From: Paracoccaceae bacterium
GTDB lineage: Bacteria > Pseudomonadota > Alphaproteobacteria > Rhodobacterales > Rhodobacteraceae
Reading direction: 5' to 3'
Length of the DNA stretch: 64,000 nt
NCBI GenBank assembly: GCA_024742455.1
Contig: JANSYL010000010.1
Coordinates: 31,701 to 95,700 of the forward strand
This document shows, piece after piece, positions 19,486 through 29,072 of this stretch. The notes under the pieces were generated by a model. The model searched no databases. It was not told the DNA's origin and was given only the letters and a program-made list of their open reading frames with translations. The translations under genes were made by a program, and so were the position numbers. Each line of letters opens with the position of its first letter. Within the stretch, counting starts at the first letter, position 1.

Positions 19486-19579
19486 AGAGAGAGTGACCGG
19501 ACGGGGTGTTCCGGGAGGTCGGGAGGATTTGGCCCTTGGCCCCCGCCCCCTTGCCCCCGCCCCTTGCAGGAGCGCGCGC

Positions 19580-20629
19580 ATGGCCGATCTGAAGAAAATC
19601 CCCGTCACCGTGATCACCGGGTTCCTCGGGTCGGGCAAGACCACGCTGATCCGGCACCTGATGCAGAACCCGCAGGGCAAGCGGCTGGCCGTGGTGGTGA
19701 ATGAATTCGGTGATGTCGGTGTCGATGGCGAAATCCTGAAATCCTGCGCTATCCCCGATTGCCCCGCAGAAAACATCATGGAACTGGCCAATGGCTGCAT
19801 CTGCTGCACCGTGGCCGATGATTTCATCCCGACGATCGAGGCACTGATGGCGCTGGACCCCCAGCCGGACCATATCCTGATCGAAACCTCGGGTCTGGCG
19901 CTGCCGAAACCGCTGCTGAAGGCCTTCGACTGGCCCGATATCCGGTCGCGTATCACGGTGGACGGGGTCGTGGCGCTGGCCGATGCCGAAGCGGTGGCCG
20001 CAGGCCGTTTCGCCACGGATGTCGCAGCCGTGGACAAGCAGCGCGCAGCCGATGACAGCCTCGACCATGACACGCCGCTTTCCGAGGTGTTCGAGGATCA
20101 GGTGTCCTGCGCCGATATCGTTTTGCTGACCAAGCCCGATCTGGCCGGCCCGGACGGCGTGGAAAAGGCCAGGGCCGTGATCGCCGCCGAGGCCCCGCGC
20201 CCCCTGCCCGTCGTCGAGGTGGCCGAGGGCGTGGTGGACCCGCGCATCGTTCTCGGGCTGGAGGCCGCGGCCGAGGATGACATGGAGGCCCGACCGTCTC
20301 ACCATGACGGCCATGACGACCACGAACACGACGATTTCGACAGCGTGGTCATCGACATCCCCGAAATCACCGACCCCGCCGACCTGGTTGCGCGGATCGC
20401 GGCGATGGCGCGCGATCAGAACATCCTGCGGGTCAAGGGCTATGCCGCCGTCGCGGGCAAACCCATGCGCCTTTTGGTGCAGGCGGTGGGCGCACGGGTG
20501 CGCCACCAGTACGACCAGCCGTGGGGCGACCGCGCCCGGCAGGGGCGGCTGGTGGTGATCGCCGAACATGACCACGTGAACCCCAACGCCATCCGCGCCG
20601 CGCTGTTCGACCCCGAACCGGCGGAATAA
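19580..20629 (+). CDS. cobW: CobW, GTPase metallochaperone of cobalamin synthesis
   Basis: The 349-residue protein is a G3E-family GTPase. The Walker A motif is GFLGSGKTTL, the metal-binding CxCC motif is NGCICCTV, and the base-recognition motif is LLTKPDL. A His/Asp-rich insertion at about residues 236-251 (HHDGHDDHEHDD) is a likely metal reservoir. CobW is thought to deliver cobalt to the CobNST chelatase. The ATG at 19580 follows a CAGGAG ribosome site; the frame is open upstream through the riboswitch but is not coding there. It is the first gene of the operon, 13 bases ahead of cobN. Confidence 0.94.
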   Translation: MADLKKIPVTVITGFLGSGKTTLIRHLMQNPQGKRLAVVVNEFGDVGVDGEILKSCAIPDCPAENIMELANGCICCTVADDFIPTIEALMALDPQPDHILIETSGLALPKPLLKAFDWPDIRSRITVDGVVALADAEAVAAGRFATDVAAVDKQRAADDSLDHDTPLSEVFEDQVSCADIVLLTKPDLAGPDGVEKARAVIAAEAPRPLPVVEVAEGVVDPRIVLGLEAAAEDDMEARPSHHDGHDDHEHDDFDSVVIDIPEITDPADLVARIAAMARDQNILRVKGYAAVAGKPMRLLVQAVGARVRHQYDQPWGDRARQGRLVVIAEHDHVNPNAIRAALFDPEPAE

Positions 20630-20642
20630 CGGACCCGCACCG

Positions 20643-23600
20643 ATGCATGTCATCTTCCGCGAAAGCCACGGGCTGGAGGAAAGCGACACCCCGATGGACC
20701 TGGGCCAAAGCCCGGCCGACCTGGTGGTGTTGTCCTTTTCAGACAGTGACCTGGGGGCGTTCGCGGAAGCCTGGCACCGCGGGCGGGGACCGGAGGGTGG
20801 CTTGCCGAGCCTGCGCCTTGCGAACCTGGTGGCGCTGAAACACCCACTGTCCGTCGATACCTATATCGACCAGACGCTGCGCGGGGCAAAGGGCATCCTG
20901 ATCCGGCTGATCGGCGGCGTGCCCTATTGGTCCTACGGGGTGCAGCAGGTGCGTGCGCTGGCCGAGGAAAAGGGGATCGCGCTGGCGATCCTGCCCGCCG
21001 ACGGGCGGCCTGACCCGAGCCTCGATGCGCTGTCGACCGTGCCTGCATCAACGCTGAAACGCCTGACCGGTCTGTGCGACACCGGCGGCGTGGTGGCCGC
21101 GCAGGCGGCGCTGGCGCAGATGGCGCTGGCCTCGGGGCTTTATGCCGGACCTGTGACCGGGGCGAAAACGTTGCCGGGCGTGGGCGCGTGGCTGCCGGAG
21201 CATGGGGTCTGCTGCCCCCTTGTCCTTGGGGAAGACGACGCGCCCCTGATCCTCGTGACCTTCTACCGTGCATATGTCACGGCGGCGGATCTCGCGCCCG
21301 TCGAGGCGCTGTTCGCGGCCCTGCGCGACCGGGGCTTTCGGGTCATGGGCCTGTTCGCGCCGTCGCTGAAAGCCCCCGATGCAGCAGCCTGGCTGGCGCG
21401 GCAGGTCGCGCATCTGGCCCCCTCGGCCATCGTCAACGCGACGTCCTTCAGCGGGATCGGGGGCGACGGGACATCGCCGCTCGATGCGGGCGGCGTGCCG
21501 GTGTTCCAGGTGGCCTTGGCGACATCCCGCCGGGACGCCTGGGCGGAGGCGGAGCGCGGGCTGTCCCCCGCCGATCTGGCGATGCATGTCGTGCTGCCGG
21601 AGGTGGACGGGCGGCTGTTCGCAGGAGTGGCATCCTTCAAGGAACCCGGCGTGCGGGACAGGCACCTGCAGTATTCCCGCTTCGCCCATCGCGCCGCAGA
21701 CGACCGCATCGCCCATGTCGCGGGCCGCGTGCGCGCCTGGGTCGACCTTGCCGCGAAATCCGCCGCCGACCGGCGCGTGGCGCTGGTGCTCAGCACCTAT
21801 CCCGGCAAGAACTGGAACATGGCCCATGCCGTGGGCCTCGACGCGCTGGCTTCAGCCGAGGCGATCCTGGGCGATCTGGCGGGGGCCGGGTATGGGGTCG
21901 GCGAAGGTGCGGCCCTGCATGACGCATTGGCGACCCGGACGGTCAGCTGGCCCCTGACTGACTACGAAGCCGCTTTGTCAAAACTCCCCAAGGCGTTGCG
22001 TGACGATCTGGACGCAGCTTGGGGCTCGGCGAAAACCGCCGCCCCGGACGGGGCCTTCCATTTCGCCGCTACCCGCCGGGGCCATGCGCTGATCGCGCTG
22101 CAGCCCGAACGCGGCAACCCGAAAACCCGCGAGGATGATTACCACGACCTCAGCCGCGTGCCCTGCCACGCCTATGTCGCCTTCTACCTCTGGCTTCAGG
22201 CCCAGACCGACGCCCTGATCCATGTGGGCGCGCATGGCACGCTGGAATGGCTGCCCGGCAAATCCGTGGCCCTGTCGGCGGACTGCTGGCCCGAGGCACT
22301 GACCGGTACGATGCCGGTCATCTACCCTTTCATCGTCAACGACCCCGGTGAGGCGGCGCAGGCCAAGCGTCGCATCGGGGCCGTCACCCTTGGCCACATC
22401 CCGCCGCCCTTGCGCGCCAGCAAGACACCCGACCGGCTGGCCCGGCTTGAGGCGCTGCTGGACGAGTTTTCCAATGCCGACGGGCTGGACCCGAAGCGCC
22501 GCGACCGGCTTCAGGGCGACATCCGGGACGAGGCGCAGGCGCTTGGCGTCGAGGATGATCTGGGCCTCGACCGTGCCGCCTGCACGGCGGAGGCAATCAC
22601 CCGGATCGACCGTTTCGTCTGCGACGTGAAGGAAAGCCAGTTCGGCGACGGCCTGCATGTCTGGGGGCGGCAGCCGGTGGGCGATCTGCCCTTCGATGCG
22701 GGCGCGGCGGTGGTGTCGGAACGGGCCAGCCTGCTGGCCGCGCTCGATGGCCGCCGTATCCCGGGCGGCCCGTCCGGTTCCCCCTATCGCGGGCGAGCCG
22801 ATGTTCTGCCCACCGGGCGGAACCTCTACACCACCGATCCCCGATCCGTGCCCACCCGTGCGGCCCATGCGCAGGGGGTGAAGCTGGCCGAGGAACTGGT
22901 ACGGCGGCACCTGCAGGACCATGGCGATTGGCCACGCGGCCTGATCGTGGACCTGTGGGGGTCCGCCACGATGCGCACGGCGGGCGAGGAATTCGCCATG
23001 GCGCTGCATCTGTTGGGCGTGAAACCGGTTTGGGACAAGGGATCGGAACGGGTTTCGGGCATCGAGATCCTGCCGATCGCGGAACTGGACCGCCCCCGGC
23101 TCGACGTGACGCTGCGGGTGTCGGGCCTGTTCCGCGACGTGTTCCCGACGCTCTCCGCGCTGTTCGACCAGGCCATCACCGCGCTGGCCGCGCGCGATGA
23201 GGCCCCCGACTGGAATCCCTTCGTCACCGGGGGGGTGGCCGCGCGGGTCTACGGGCCTGCGCCGGGGTCCTACGGGCTGGGCATCGGCGCGGAGCTTGAA
23301 AGCTACACCGAGGACAGCCGCCTCGCGGCGGGTGAGGCATGGCTGAAGGCCAGTTCCTACGCGCTGAGCGGCGACAAGGTGGCCCATGACCCCGAAGGGA
23401 TTGCGGCGCGGGTCGCGGGAGCGGACGCCTTCGTGCATGTGCAGGACCTGCCGGAAACCGACCTGCTGCTGGCCTCCGACTACGCCGCGCATGAGGCGGG
23501 GTTCGCCGCCGCGCAGGCTGTAACCGGGGGGAAGGCGGCGCTTTACCATATGGATGCGACCCGCCCCGATGACCCGCGCGCGCGATCGCTGCGTGAGGAA

Positions 23601-23924
23601 ATCGCCCGCGTCGTGCAGGCCCGCGCCGCCAACCCGGACTGGGTGGCAGGCATGATGCGCCACGGGTTCCGGGGTGCGGCCGAGATCGCGGCGACGCTGG
23701 AGCATATGGCCACCTTTGCGCATCTGGCGGGGGTGGTCGCGCCCGAGCTTTTCGACCTCTATTTCGATGCCACGCTCGACACGCCCGAGGTCGCCACCTT
23801 TGTCGAAACCGAGAACCCGGAAGCCTTTCAGGCCATGCTGGACCGCTTCGCGGCGCTGGATGCGGCGGGGCTTTGGCAGACCCGGCGCAATTCGATCCGC
23901 GCGCGGCTGGAGGCGGCGCAATGA
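20643..23924 (+). CDS. cobN: Cobaltochelatase subunit CobN
   Basis: The product has 1093 residues, within the range of alphaproteobacterial CobN though shorter than some (about 1270). It matches the CobN/magnesium-chelatase H family: HVGAHGTLEWLPGKSVALSA and PVIYPFIVNDPGEAAQAKRR are core conserved segments, and a C-terminal region (RVYGPAPGSYGLG) closes the domain. With CobS and CobT, which are not in this window, it inserts cobalt into hydrogenobyrinate a,c-diamide, the aerobic route. The start follows cobW by 13 bases and its stop overlaps cobG. Confidence 0.95.
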   Translation: MHVIFRESHGLEESDTPMDLGQSPADLVVLSFSDSDLGAFAEAWHRGRGPEGGLPSLRLANLVALKHPLSVDTYIDQTLRGAKGILIRLIGGVPYWSYGVQQVRALAEEKGIALAILPADGRPDPSLDALSTVPASTLKRLTGLCDTGGVVAAQAALAQMALASGLYAGPVTGAKTLPGVGAWLPEHGVCCPLVLGEDDAPLILVTFYRAYVTAADLAPVEALFAALRDRGFRVMGLFAPSLKAPDAAAWLARQVAHLAPSAIVNATSFSGIGGDGTSPLDAGGVPVFQVALATSRRDAWAEAERGLSPADLAMHVVLPEVDGRLFAGVASFKEPGVRDRHLQYSRFAHRAADDRIAHVAGRVRAWVDLAAKSAADRRVALVLSTYPGKNWNMAHAVGLDALASAEAILGDLAGAGYGVGEGAALHDALATRTVSWPLTDYEAALSKLPKALRDDLDAAWGSAKTAAPDGAFHFAATRRGHALIALQPERGNPKTREDDYHDLSRVPCHAYVAFYLWLQAQTDALIHVGAHGTLEWLPGKSVALSADCWPEALTGTMPVIYPFIVNDPGEAAQAKRRIGAVTLGHIPPPLRASKTPDRLARLEALLDEFSNADGLDPKRRDRLQGDIRDEAQALGVEDDLGLDRAACTAEAITRIDRFVCDVKESQFGDGLHVWGRQPVGDLPFDAGAAVVSERASLLAALDGRRIPGGPSGSPYRGRADVLPTGRNLYTTDPRSVPTRAAHAQGVKLAEELVRRHLQDHGDWPRGLIVDLWGSATMRTAGEEFAMALHLLGVKPVWDKGSERVSGIEILPIAELDRPRLDVTLRVSGLFRDVFPTLSALFDQAITALAARDEAPDWNPFVTGGVAARVYGPAPGSYGLGIGAELESYTEDSRLAAGEAWLKASSYALSGDKVAHDPEGIAARVAGADAFVHVQDLPETDLLLASDYAAHEAGFAAAQAVTGGKAALYHMDATRPDDPRARSLREEIARVVQARAANPDWVAGMMRHGFRGAAEIAATLEHMATFAHLAGVVAPELFDLYFDATLDTPEVATFVETENPEAFQAMLDRFAALDAAGLWQTRRNSIRARLEAAQ

Positions 23925-25045
23925 GGCCGGGGGTGGTCAGGGGATGGTGCCCCGGCGCGCACCGCCCGATGGCGTCCGGTGACGGATTGATCATGCGGGT
24001 GCGCCCCCGGCTGGCGCGGCTGACGGCGGATCAGGCACTGGGCCTTTGTGATCTGGCGCGCCGCTTCGGCAGCGGGGTGATCGACCTGACGAGCCGCGCG
24101 AACCTGCAGCTGCGCGGGCTGGCAGAGGCCGATCATGCCCCGATGCTGCGCGGGTTGGCGGCGCTGGACCTTCTCGACCCCGACCCGGAGGTCGAGGGTC
24201 GACGCAACATCCTGGTCGCGCCCAATTGGGCCCCGGGGGACCTGACCGACCGGCTGTGGCATGCCTTGGTGGCGGCGCTGCCGGACCTTCCGGAACTGCC
24301 CGCGAAAATGGGGGTCGCGGTTGATACCGGGGACGCGCCCATCCTGTCCGATGCCTCAGCCGATTTCCGGCTGGAGCGGAGTGCAACTGGCCTGATCCTG
24401 CGCGCCGACGGGGCGGAGTTGGGCCGCCCGGTTACCGAAAGCACCGCGATCCCGGCGCTGATCGAGATGGCGGAGTGGTTCGTTGACACCGGCGGGGTGG
24501 AGGCCGGGCGGATGGCGCGCCATCTCGCCAACACCCCCTTGCCGGGGGATTGGACCACTAGTGCCCCCCTGCCCGCCCGCGCACCCTTCGTCCCCGGACC
24601 CACCGGGCTTGGCCCGGTCTACGGCGCGGCGTTCGGGCAGGTGCGGGCCGATGCGCTGGAGGCGCTGATCCGCGCAAGCGGGGCCACAGCGATCCGCGTC
24701 ACCCCCTGGCGGTTGTTCGTTCTGGAAGGTGCGCTGTCCATCCCCGCCCCCGGCTTCGTCACCGACCCGCGCGATCCGATCCTGACCACCCATGCCTGCC
24801 CCGGCGCGCCGCTCTGCCCGCAGGCGCAGATTGAAACGCAGGCGCTGGCCCGCCACCTGGCGGGGCATGTGAATGGCACCCTGCATGTCTCGGGCTGCGA
24901 GAAAGGCTGCGCCCTGCCGCGCGCCGCAGACCTGACCATCGTGGGCCGCGACGGCGCCCATGATCTTGTGCGCGGCGGACGCCCGTGGGATGAGCCGTCT
25001 CTGCGCGGCCTGACCGGGACAGCGCTGACCGACGCGATGCCCTGA
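23921..25045 (+). CDS. cobG: Precorrin-3B synthase CobG
   Basis: The 374-residue product resembles ferredoxin-nitrite/sulfite reductase halves, as expected for CobG, the oxygen-dependent enzyme that makes precorrin-3B. The iron-sulfur cysteines are visible in HACPGAPLCPQA (about residues 291-298) and SGCEKGCALPRA. GVIDLTSRANLQLRG near the N terminus is a family motif. The start overlaps the cobN stop by four bases (ATGA), giving MRPGVVRGWCPGAHRPM. Presence of CobG marks the aerobic cobalamin pathway. An in-frame start at 23873 lies inside cobN and was rejected. Confidence 0.93.
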   Translation: MRPGVVRGWCPGAHRPMASGDGLIMRVRPRLARLTADQALGLCDLARRFGSGVIDLTSRANLQLRGLAEADHAPMLRGLAALDLLDPDPEVEGRRNILVAPNWAPGDLTDRLWHALVAALPDLPELPAKMGVAVDTGDAPILSDASADFRLERSATGLILRADGAELGRPVTESTAIPALIEMAEWFVDTGGVEAGRMARHLANTPLPGDWTTSAPLPARAPFVPGPTGLGPVYGAAFGQVRADALEALIRASGATAIRVTPWRLFVLEGALSIPAPGFVTDPRDPILTTHACPGAPLCPQAQIETQALARHLAGHVNGTLHVSGCEKGCALPRAADLTIVGRDGAHDLVRGGRPWDEPSLRGLTGTALTDAMP

Positions 25046-25051
25046 ACGACC

Positions 25052-25681
25052 ATGCCCTACACCTATGAAACCGATGGCGCGGCCATCTACCGCCAATCCT
25101 TCGCCACCATAAGGGCGGAGGCCGACCTGGACCGTTTCGCCCCCGATGAGGAACAGGTCGCCGTCCGCATGATCCATGCCGCCGGGATGGTGGGGCTGGA
25201 GGCACATATCCGGTTTTCCGAGGGCTTCGTCGCAACCGCCCGAACGGCGCTGGAAGGCGGCGCACCGATCCTGTGCGATGCGCGGATGGTCAGCGAAGGG
25301 GTGACGCGGTTCCGCCTGCCTGCCGGCAATGAGGTGATCTGCACCCTGCAAGACCCGCAGGTGCCGGACATGGCGAAGGCGATGGGCAACACCCGCTCGG
25401 CCGCCGCGCTTGAGCTGTGGCGACCACATCTGGACGGCGCGCTGGTTGCCATCGGCAACGCCCCGACAGCGCTGTTTCACCTTCTGAACATGCTGGAGGA
25501 CCCCGCCTGCCCCCGCCCCGCCGCGATCATCGGCTGCCCGGTGGGCTTCGTCGGCGCGGTGGAATCGAAGGACGCTCTGTGGACGGCGCATCCGGTGCCG
25601 TCCTGCATCGTGCAGGGCCGCCTTGGCGGCAGCGCCATCACCGTCGCCGCCATCAACGCCATCGCGAGCCGTGCGGAATGA
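25052..25681 (+). CDS. cobH: Precorrin-8X methylmutase CobH
   Basis: The 209-residue protein is the standard length for CobH/CbiC. Visible motifs are RMIHAAGMVGLEAHIRFSEG, which contains the catalytic histidine, PILCDARMVSEGVTR and GCPVGFVGAVESK. It moves a methyl group from C11 to C12 to give hydrogenobyrinate. The gene begins six bases after cobG and overlaps the cobI start by four bases. Confidence 0.96.
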   Translation: MPYTYETDGAAIYRQSFATIRAEADLDRFAPDEEQVAVRMIHAAGMVGLEAHIRFSEGFVATARTALEGGAPILCDARMVSEGVTRFRLPAGNEVICTLQDPQVPDMAKAMGNTRSAAALELWRPHLDGALVAIGNAPTALFHLLNMLEDPACPRPAAIIGCPVGFVGAVESKDALWTAHPVPSCIVQGRLGGSAITVAAINAIASRAE

Positions 25682-26406
25682 CCGGCGGCACGCTTTACGG
25701 TGTGGGCCTCGGCCCCGGGGCACAGGACCTGTTGAGCGTGCGGGCCGACCGGCTGGTGCGGGGCGCGCGCCATGTGGCGTTCTTCCGCAAGGCGGGCCGC
25801 CCCGGTCAGGCACGCAGCATCGTGGACGGGATGCTGGCGCAGGGCGCGCAGGAAATCGCGATGGAATACCCGGTGACGACCGAGATTCCGCTTGGCGATC
25901 CGCGCTACAATGAGATTCTGTCGGCCTTCTACGAAGACTGCACCACGCGGCTGCGCGCGCTGATCGAGGCGGGCGAGGACGTCATCGTTCTGTGCGAAGG
26001 TGACCCGTTCTTCTACGGCTCCTTCATGCATCTCTACGAACGGCTGAAGGGCGAGATCGACGTTCAGGTGGTGCCCGCGATCACCGGAATGTCGGCAGCC
26101 TGGACGGCGACGGGCGTGCCGGTGACCTGGGGCGATGACGTGCTGGTGGTGCTGATGGGCACCCTGCCCGAAGACGAACTGACCGCCCGGATGGAAGAGG
26201 CCGACGCGCTGGTCGTCATGAAGATCGGGCGCAATATCGACAAGGTGCGCCGGGCGCTGCGGGCGGCAGGGAAATACGATGCCGCCTGGCTGGTCGAATT
26301 CGCCGCGATGCCGGGGCAGACCGTGCAGCGCCTGAAAGACGTTGACGGCAAACCCACCCCCTATTTCTCCATCGTCATCGTCCATGGCCACGGGCGGCGG
26401 CCATGA
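25678..26406 (+). CDS. cobI: Precorrin-2 C20-methyltransferase CobI
   Basis: The 242-residue protein has the tetrapyrrole methylase fold. The N-terminal GVGLGPGAQDLLSVRA is the glycine-rich motif, LCEGDPFFYGSFMHLYERL the substrate/SAM region, and VVPAITGMSAAW the third conserved segment. These match CobI specifically rather than CobJ or CobM. It adds the C20 methyl to precorrin-2. It overlaps cobH and cobJ by four bases each. The frame is open upstream within cobH, but the ATG at 25678 fits the family. Confidence 0.95.
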   Translation: MTGGTLYGVGLGPGAQDLLSVRADRLVRGARHVAFFRKAGRPGQARSIVDGMLAQGAQEIAMEYPVTTEIPLGDPRYNEILSAFYEDCTTRLRALIEAGEDVIVLCEGDPFFYGSFMHLYERLKGEIDVQVVPAITGMSAAWTATGVPVTWGDDVLVVLMGTLPEDELTARMEEADALVVMKIGRNIDKVRRALRAAGKYDAAWLVEFAAMPGQTVQRLKDVDGKPTPYFSIVIVHGHGRRP

Positions 26407-27155
26407 CGGGCTGGCTGGTCATCGCGGGACTCGGGCCGGGGGGCGATTCCCTTGTGACCCCTGAGGTTACGGCAGCGCTGGCCGGCGCCACGGATGTCGT
26501 GGGCTACATTCCTTATGTCGCCCGCGTCGCCGACCGGCCCGGGCTGACGAAACATGCCAGCGACAACCGGGTGGAAATCGACCGGTCCCGCCACGCGCTT
26601 GAGATGGCGGCGGAGGGGCGGAAGGTGGTCGTCGTTTCCTCGGGCGATCCCGGCGTCTTCGCCATGGCCGCGGCGGTGTTCGAGGCGCTGGAGGCGGGGC
26701 CGGAGGCGTGGCGTGACATCGACATCCGCGTCCTGCCCGGCATCACCGCGATGCTGGCGGCGGCGGCGAAGGCGGGCGCGCCTTTGGGGCATGATTTCTG
26801 CGCCATCAACCTGTCGGACAACCTCAAGCCCTGGGACCTGATCGAGCGCCGGTTGCGATTGGCGGTGGAGGCCGATTTCGCGATGGCCTTCTACAACCCC
26901 CGCTCGAAATCCCGACCCGAAGGGTTCGCGCGGGCGCTGGCCGTTCTGCAAGAGGCGTGCGGCGACGCGCGCCCGGTGATCTTTGCCCGCGCTGTATCGA
27001 CGCCCCAGGAAGATATCCGCACCGTCCCCCTGCCCGAGGCGACACCGGAGATGGCGGATATGCGGACGATGGTGATCGTGGGGTCCTCGCAAACCCGGGT
27101 GATCGACCGCCCGCTTGGGCCGATCGTCTACACCCCGCGGTCGGTGCGGGTATGA
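26403..27155 (+). CDS. cobJ: Precorrin-3B C17-methyltransferase CobJ
   Basis: The 250-residue product is a tetrapyrrole methylase with an N-terminal GLGPGGDSLVTPEV loop. VVVVSSGDPGVFAMAAAVFE and RVLPGITAMLAAAAKAGAPL are family motifs, together with HDFCAINLSDNLKPW typical of CobJ. It methylates C17 and contracts the ring. Its last 28 bases are overlapped on the opposite strand by the 3' end of cobK. Confidence 0.95.
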   Translation: MTGWLVIAGLGPGGDSLVTPEVTAALAGATDVVGYIPYVARVADRPGLTKHASDNRVEIDRSRHALEMAAEGRKVVVVSSGDPGVFAMAAAVFEALEAGPEAWRDIDIRVLPGITAMLAAAAKAGAPLGHDFCAINLSDNLKPWDLIERRLRLAVEADFAMAFYNPRSKSRPEGFARALAVLQEACGDARPVIFARAVSTPQEDIRTVPLPEATPEMADMRTMVIVGSSQTRVIDRPLGPIVYTPRSVRV

Positions 27156-27910
27156 GCGATCCAGTCCAGAACCTCGGCCGGGGTGGCCAGTTCGGTGCGT
27201 GCGGGAAGCACCGGCCGGTCGATCATCACGACCGGCAGGCCAAGTGCACGCGCGGCGGCGATCTTGGCATAGGACGCGCTGCCGCCTGCGTTTTTCGACA
27301 CGACAAGGTCGATCCGGTGATCGGTCAGCAGCGCCCGGTCCCCAGCCTCGGTGAACGGGCCCCGGTCGATGATCGCCCTGTGGTCGGGCAAGGGCGGTGG
27401 CGTGCGCGGCGCATCGACGAGGCGCAGCAGGTAACGGTGCTGCGGCTGGCTGCCGAAGGCAGCAAGGTGCATGCGACCGATGGCCAGCATCACCCGTTTC
27501 GGCGCACCGTCGAGCGCGGCGACAGCGGCGTCGATATCCGCCACACGCTGCCAGGTATCGCCCGGCTGCCGCACCCAGGGTGGCCGGGTCAGCGCGACCA
27601 GCGGCACACCAAGATCGGCGCAGGCTTCGACCGCATTCCGGCTCATCTGTGCGGCGAAGGGATGGGTGGCGTCGATGACATGGGTGATTGCCTCAGTGGT
27701 CAGGTAGTCCTTGAGGCCATCAACCCCGCCAAAGCCCCCCACCCGGCGCGGCAGGGCCTGCGGCGCGGGGCGTTCGACGCGACCGGCGAAGGAGATGGTG
27801 CCGGACAGACCAGCCTCCGAGACCGCCCTGGTCAGGGCCGTGGCTTCCGTGGTTCCGCCAAGGATCAGGAGCTTCGGTGCGATGGCTGAGACCCCCTGGC
27901 TGACGATCAT
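27128..27910 (-). CDS. cobK: Precorrin-6A reductase CobK
   Basis: The 260-residue product starts with the CobK NADPH-binding segment KLLILGGTTEATALTRAV and includes HVIDATHPFAAQMSRNA and DLVVSKNAGGSASYAKI. It reduces precorrin-6A. It is the only gene of the cob series on the minus strand and overlaps both plus-strand neighbours: 28 bases at the 3' end with cobJ and 29 bases at the 5' end with cobL. Its promoter must therefore lie inside cobL. No other in-frame ATG, GTG or TTG fits near the N terminus, so the ATG at 27910 is kept. Confidence 0.94.
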   Translation of the reverse strand: MIVSQGVSAIAPKLLILGGTTEATALTRAVSEAGLSGTISFAGRVERPAPQALPRRVGGFGGVDGLKDYLTTEAITHVIDATHPFAAQMSRNAVEACADLGVPLVALTRPPWVRQPGDTWQRVADIDAAVAALDGAPKRVMLAIGRMHLAAFGSQPQHRYLLRLVDAPRTPPPLPDHRAIIDRGPFTEAGDRALLTDHRIDLVVSKNAGGSASYAKIAAARALGLPVVMIDRPVLPARTELATPAEVLDWIAHTRTDRGV

Positions 27911-29072
27911 CGGGATGGGCGCGGATGGCGTTGCCGGACTGTCCGCGTCAAGTCAAGCGGCGCTGGCAGCAGCCGAAGTGATCCTGGCACCGCCAAGGCA
28001 TCTGGAGATGGTCGGGGAAACCACGGCCGAGCGGCTGGCATGGCCCGTCCCCTTCACGGACGGTGTAAGGATTTTGCAGGGGCTGAGGGGACGGCGCACC
28101 GTGGTTCTGGCCTCGGGCGATCCCTTCTGGTTCGGGGCGGGCCGCGTCATCGCGGATACGTTCGCGGCGGGCGATTGGGTGGCGATCCCCGCGCCGTCGT
28201 CGTTTTCGATTGCAGCCGCCCGGCTCGGCTGGCCCTTGGAAACCACCCTCTGCCTCGGGCTGCACGCCGCGCCCATTGCCCGGCTCCGCCCGCATCTGGC
28301 GCGTGGTGTACGGATCATCGTCACCCTGCGCGACGGGGCGGCGGTGGCCGACCTGACCGGATACCTGGCAGAAACCGGTTTCGGGGACAGCCACGTCTGG
28401 GTGATGGAGGCCCTCGGCGGGGCGGAAGAACGGGTGACGAAGGGCACCGCCGCCAACCTCACTGGCGATTTCACCCATCCCGTGCTGGCCGCGATCGAGG
28501 CCTCGGACGGCCCCGCCCTGCCCCGCACGGCCGGGCTGCCCGATGCTGCCTTTGACCATGACGGGCAGATCACCAAGCGCCCGATGCGCGCGGTGACGCT
28601 GTCGACGCTGGCGCCGAGGCCGTTCGAAACGCTCTGGGATATCGGCGGCGGGTCGGGGTCGATCTCCATCGAATGGGCGCTCAGCCATCCCACGACCCGC
28701 GCCATCTGCATCGAATCCCGCGCCGACCGGGCCACGCGCATCGCCGAAAACGCGCGCGCCTTCGGGGTCGATGACCGGGTGCAGGTGATCGAAGGCGCAG
28801 CCCCCGGCGCCCTCGCCGGTCTGCCCGGGCCCGACGCCGTGTTCGTGGGCGGCGGGCTGTCGGAAGACTTGCTCGAAAGCTTGACCGCGCAGGGCGGGTT
28901 CAGGCTTGTCGTGAACGCCGTGACATTGGAAAGCGAGGCGCTGGTTGCCGGGTGGCAGGCGCGCATCGGCGGTGACCTGATGCGGCTGGAGATGGCCAGC
29001 GCCGCGCCCCTTGGCCCGAAGCGGGGCTGGCAGGCGGCCTGGCCGGTGGTGCAGTGGAGTGTGACGATATGA
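27882..29072 (+). CDS. cobL: Bifunctional precorrin-6Y C5,15-methyltransferase (decarboxylating) CobL
   Basis: The 396-residue protein contains two enzymes. The N-terminal half is a CbiE-type tetrapyrrole methylase (IIGMGADGVAGLS, LASGDPFWFGAGR). The C-terminal half from about residue 225 is a CbiT-type Rossmann methyltransferase (LWDIGGGSGSISIEW, VFVGGGLSEDLLES). It methylates C5 and C15 and decarboxylates the C12 acetate. The ATG at 27882 follows AGGATCAGGAG; an in-frame start at 27711 lies within the antisense cobK and does not match the family. The stop overlaps the cobE start. Confidence 0.95.
   Translation: MAETPWLTIIGMGADGVAGLSASSQAALAAAEVILAPPRHLEMVGETTAERLAWPVPFTDGVRILQGLRGRRTVVLASGDPFWFGAGRVIADTFAAGDWVAIPAPSSFSIAAARLGWPLETTLCLGLHAAPIARLRPHLARGVRIIVTLRDGAAVADLTGYLAETGFGDSHVWVMEALGGAEERVTKGTAANLTGDFTHPVLAAIEASDGPALPRTAGLPDAAFDHDGQITKRPMRAVTLSTLAPRPFETLWDIGGGSGSISIEWALSHPTTRAICIESRADRATRIAENARAFGVDDRVQVIEGAAPGALAGLPGPDAVFVGGGLSEDLLESLTAQGGFRLVVNAVTLESEALVAGWQARIGGDLMRLEMASAAPLGPKRGWQAAWPVVQWSVTI

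Noticed and set aside
21978..23921. Minus-strand open frame opposite cobN
   Set aside because: Shadow of CobN; composition is skewed and there are no family motifs.
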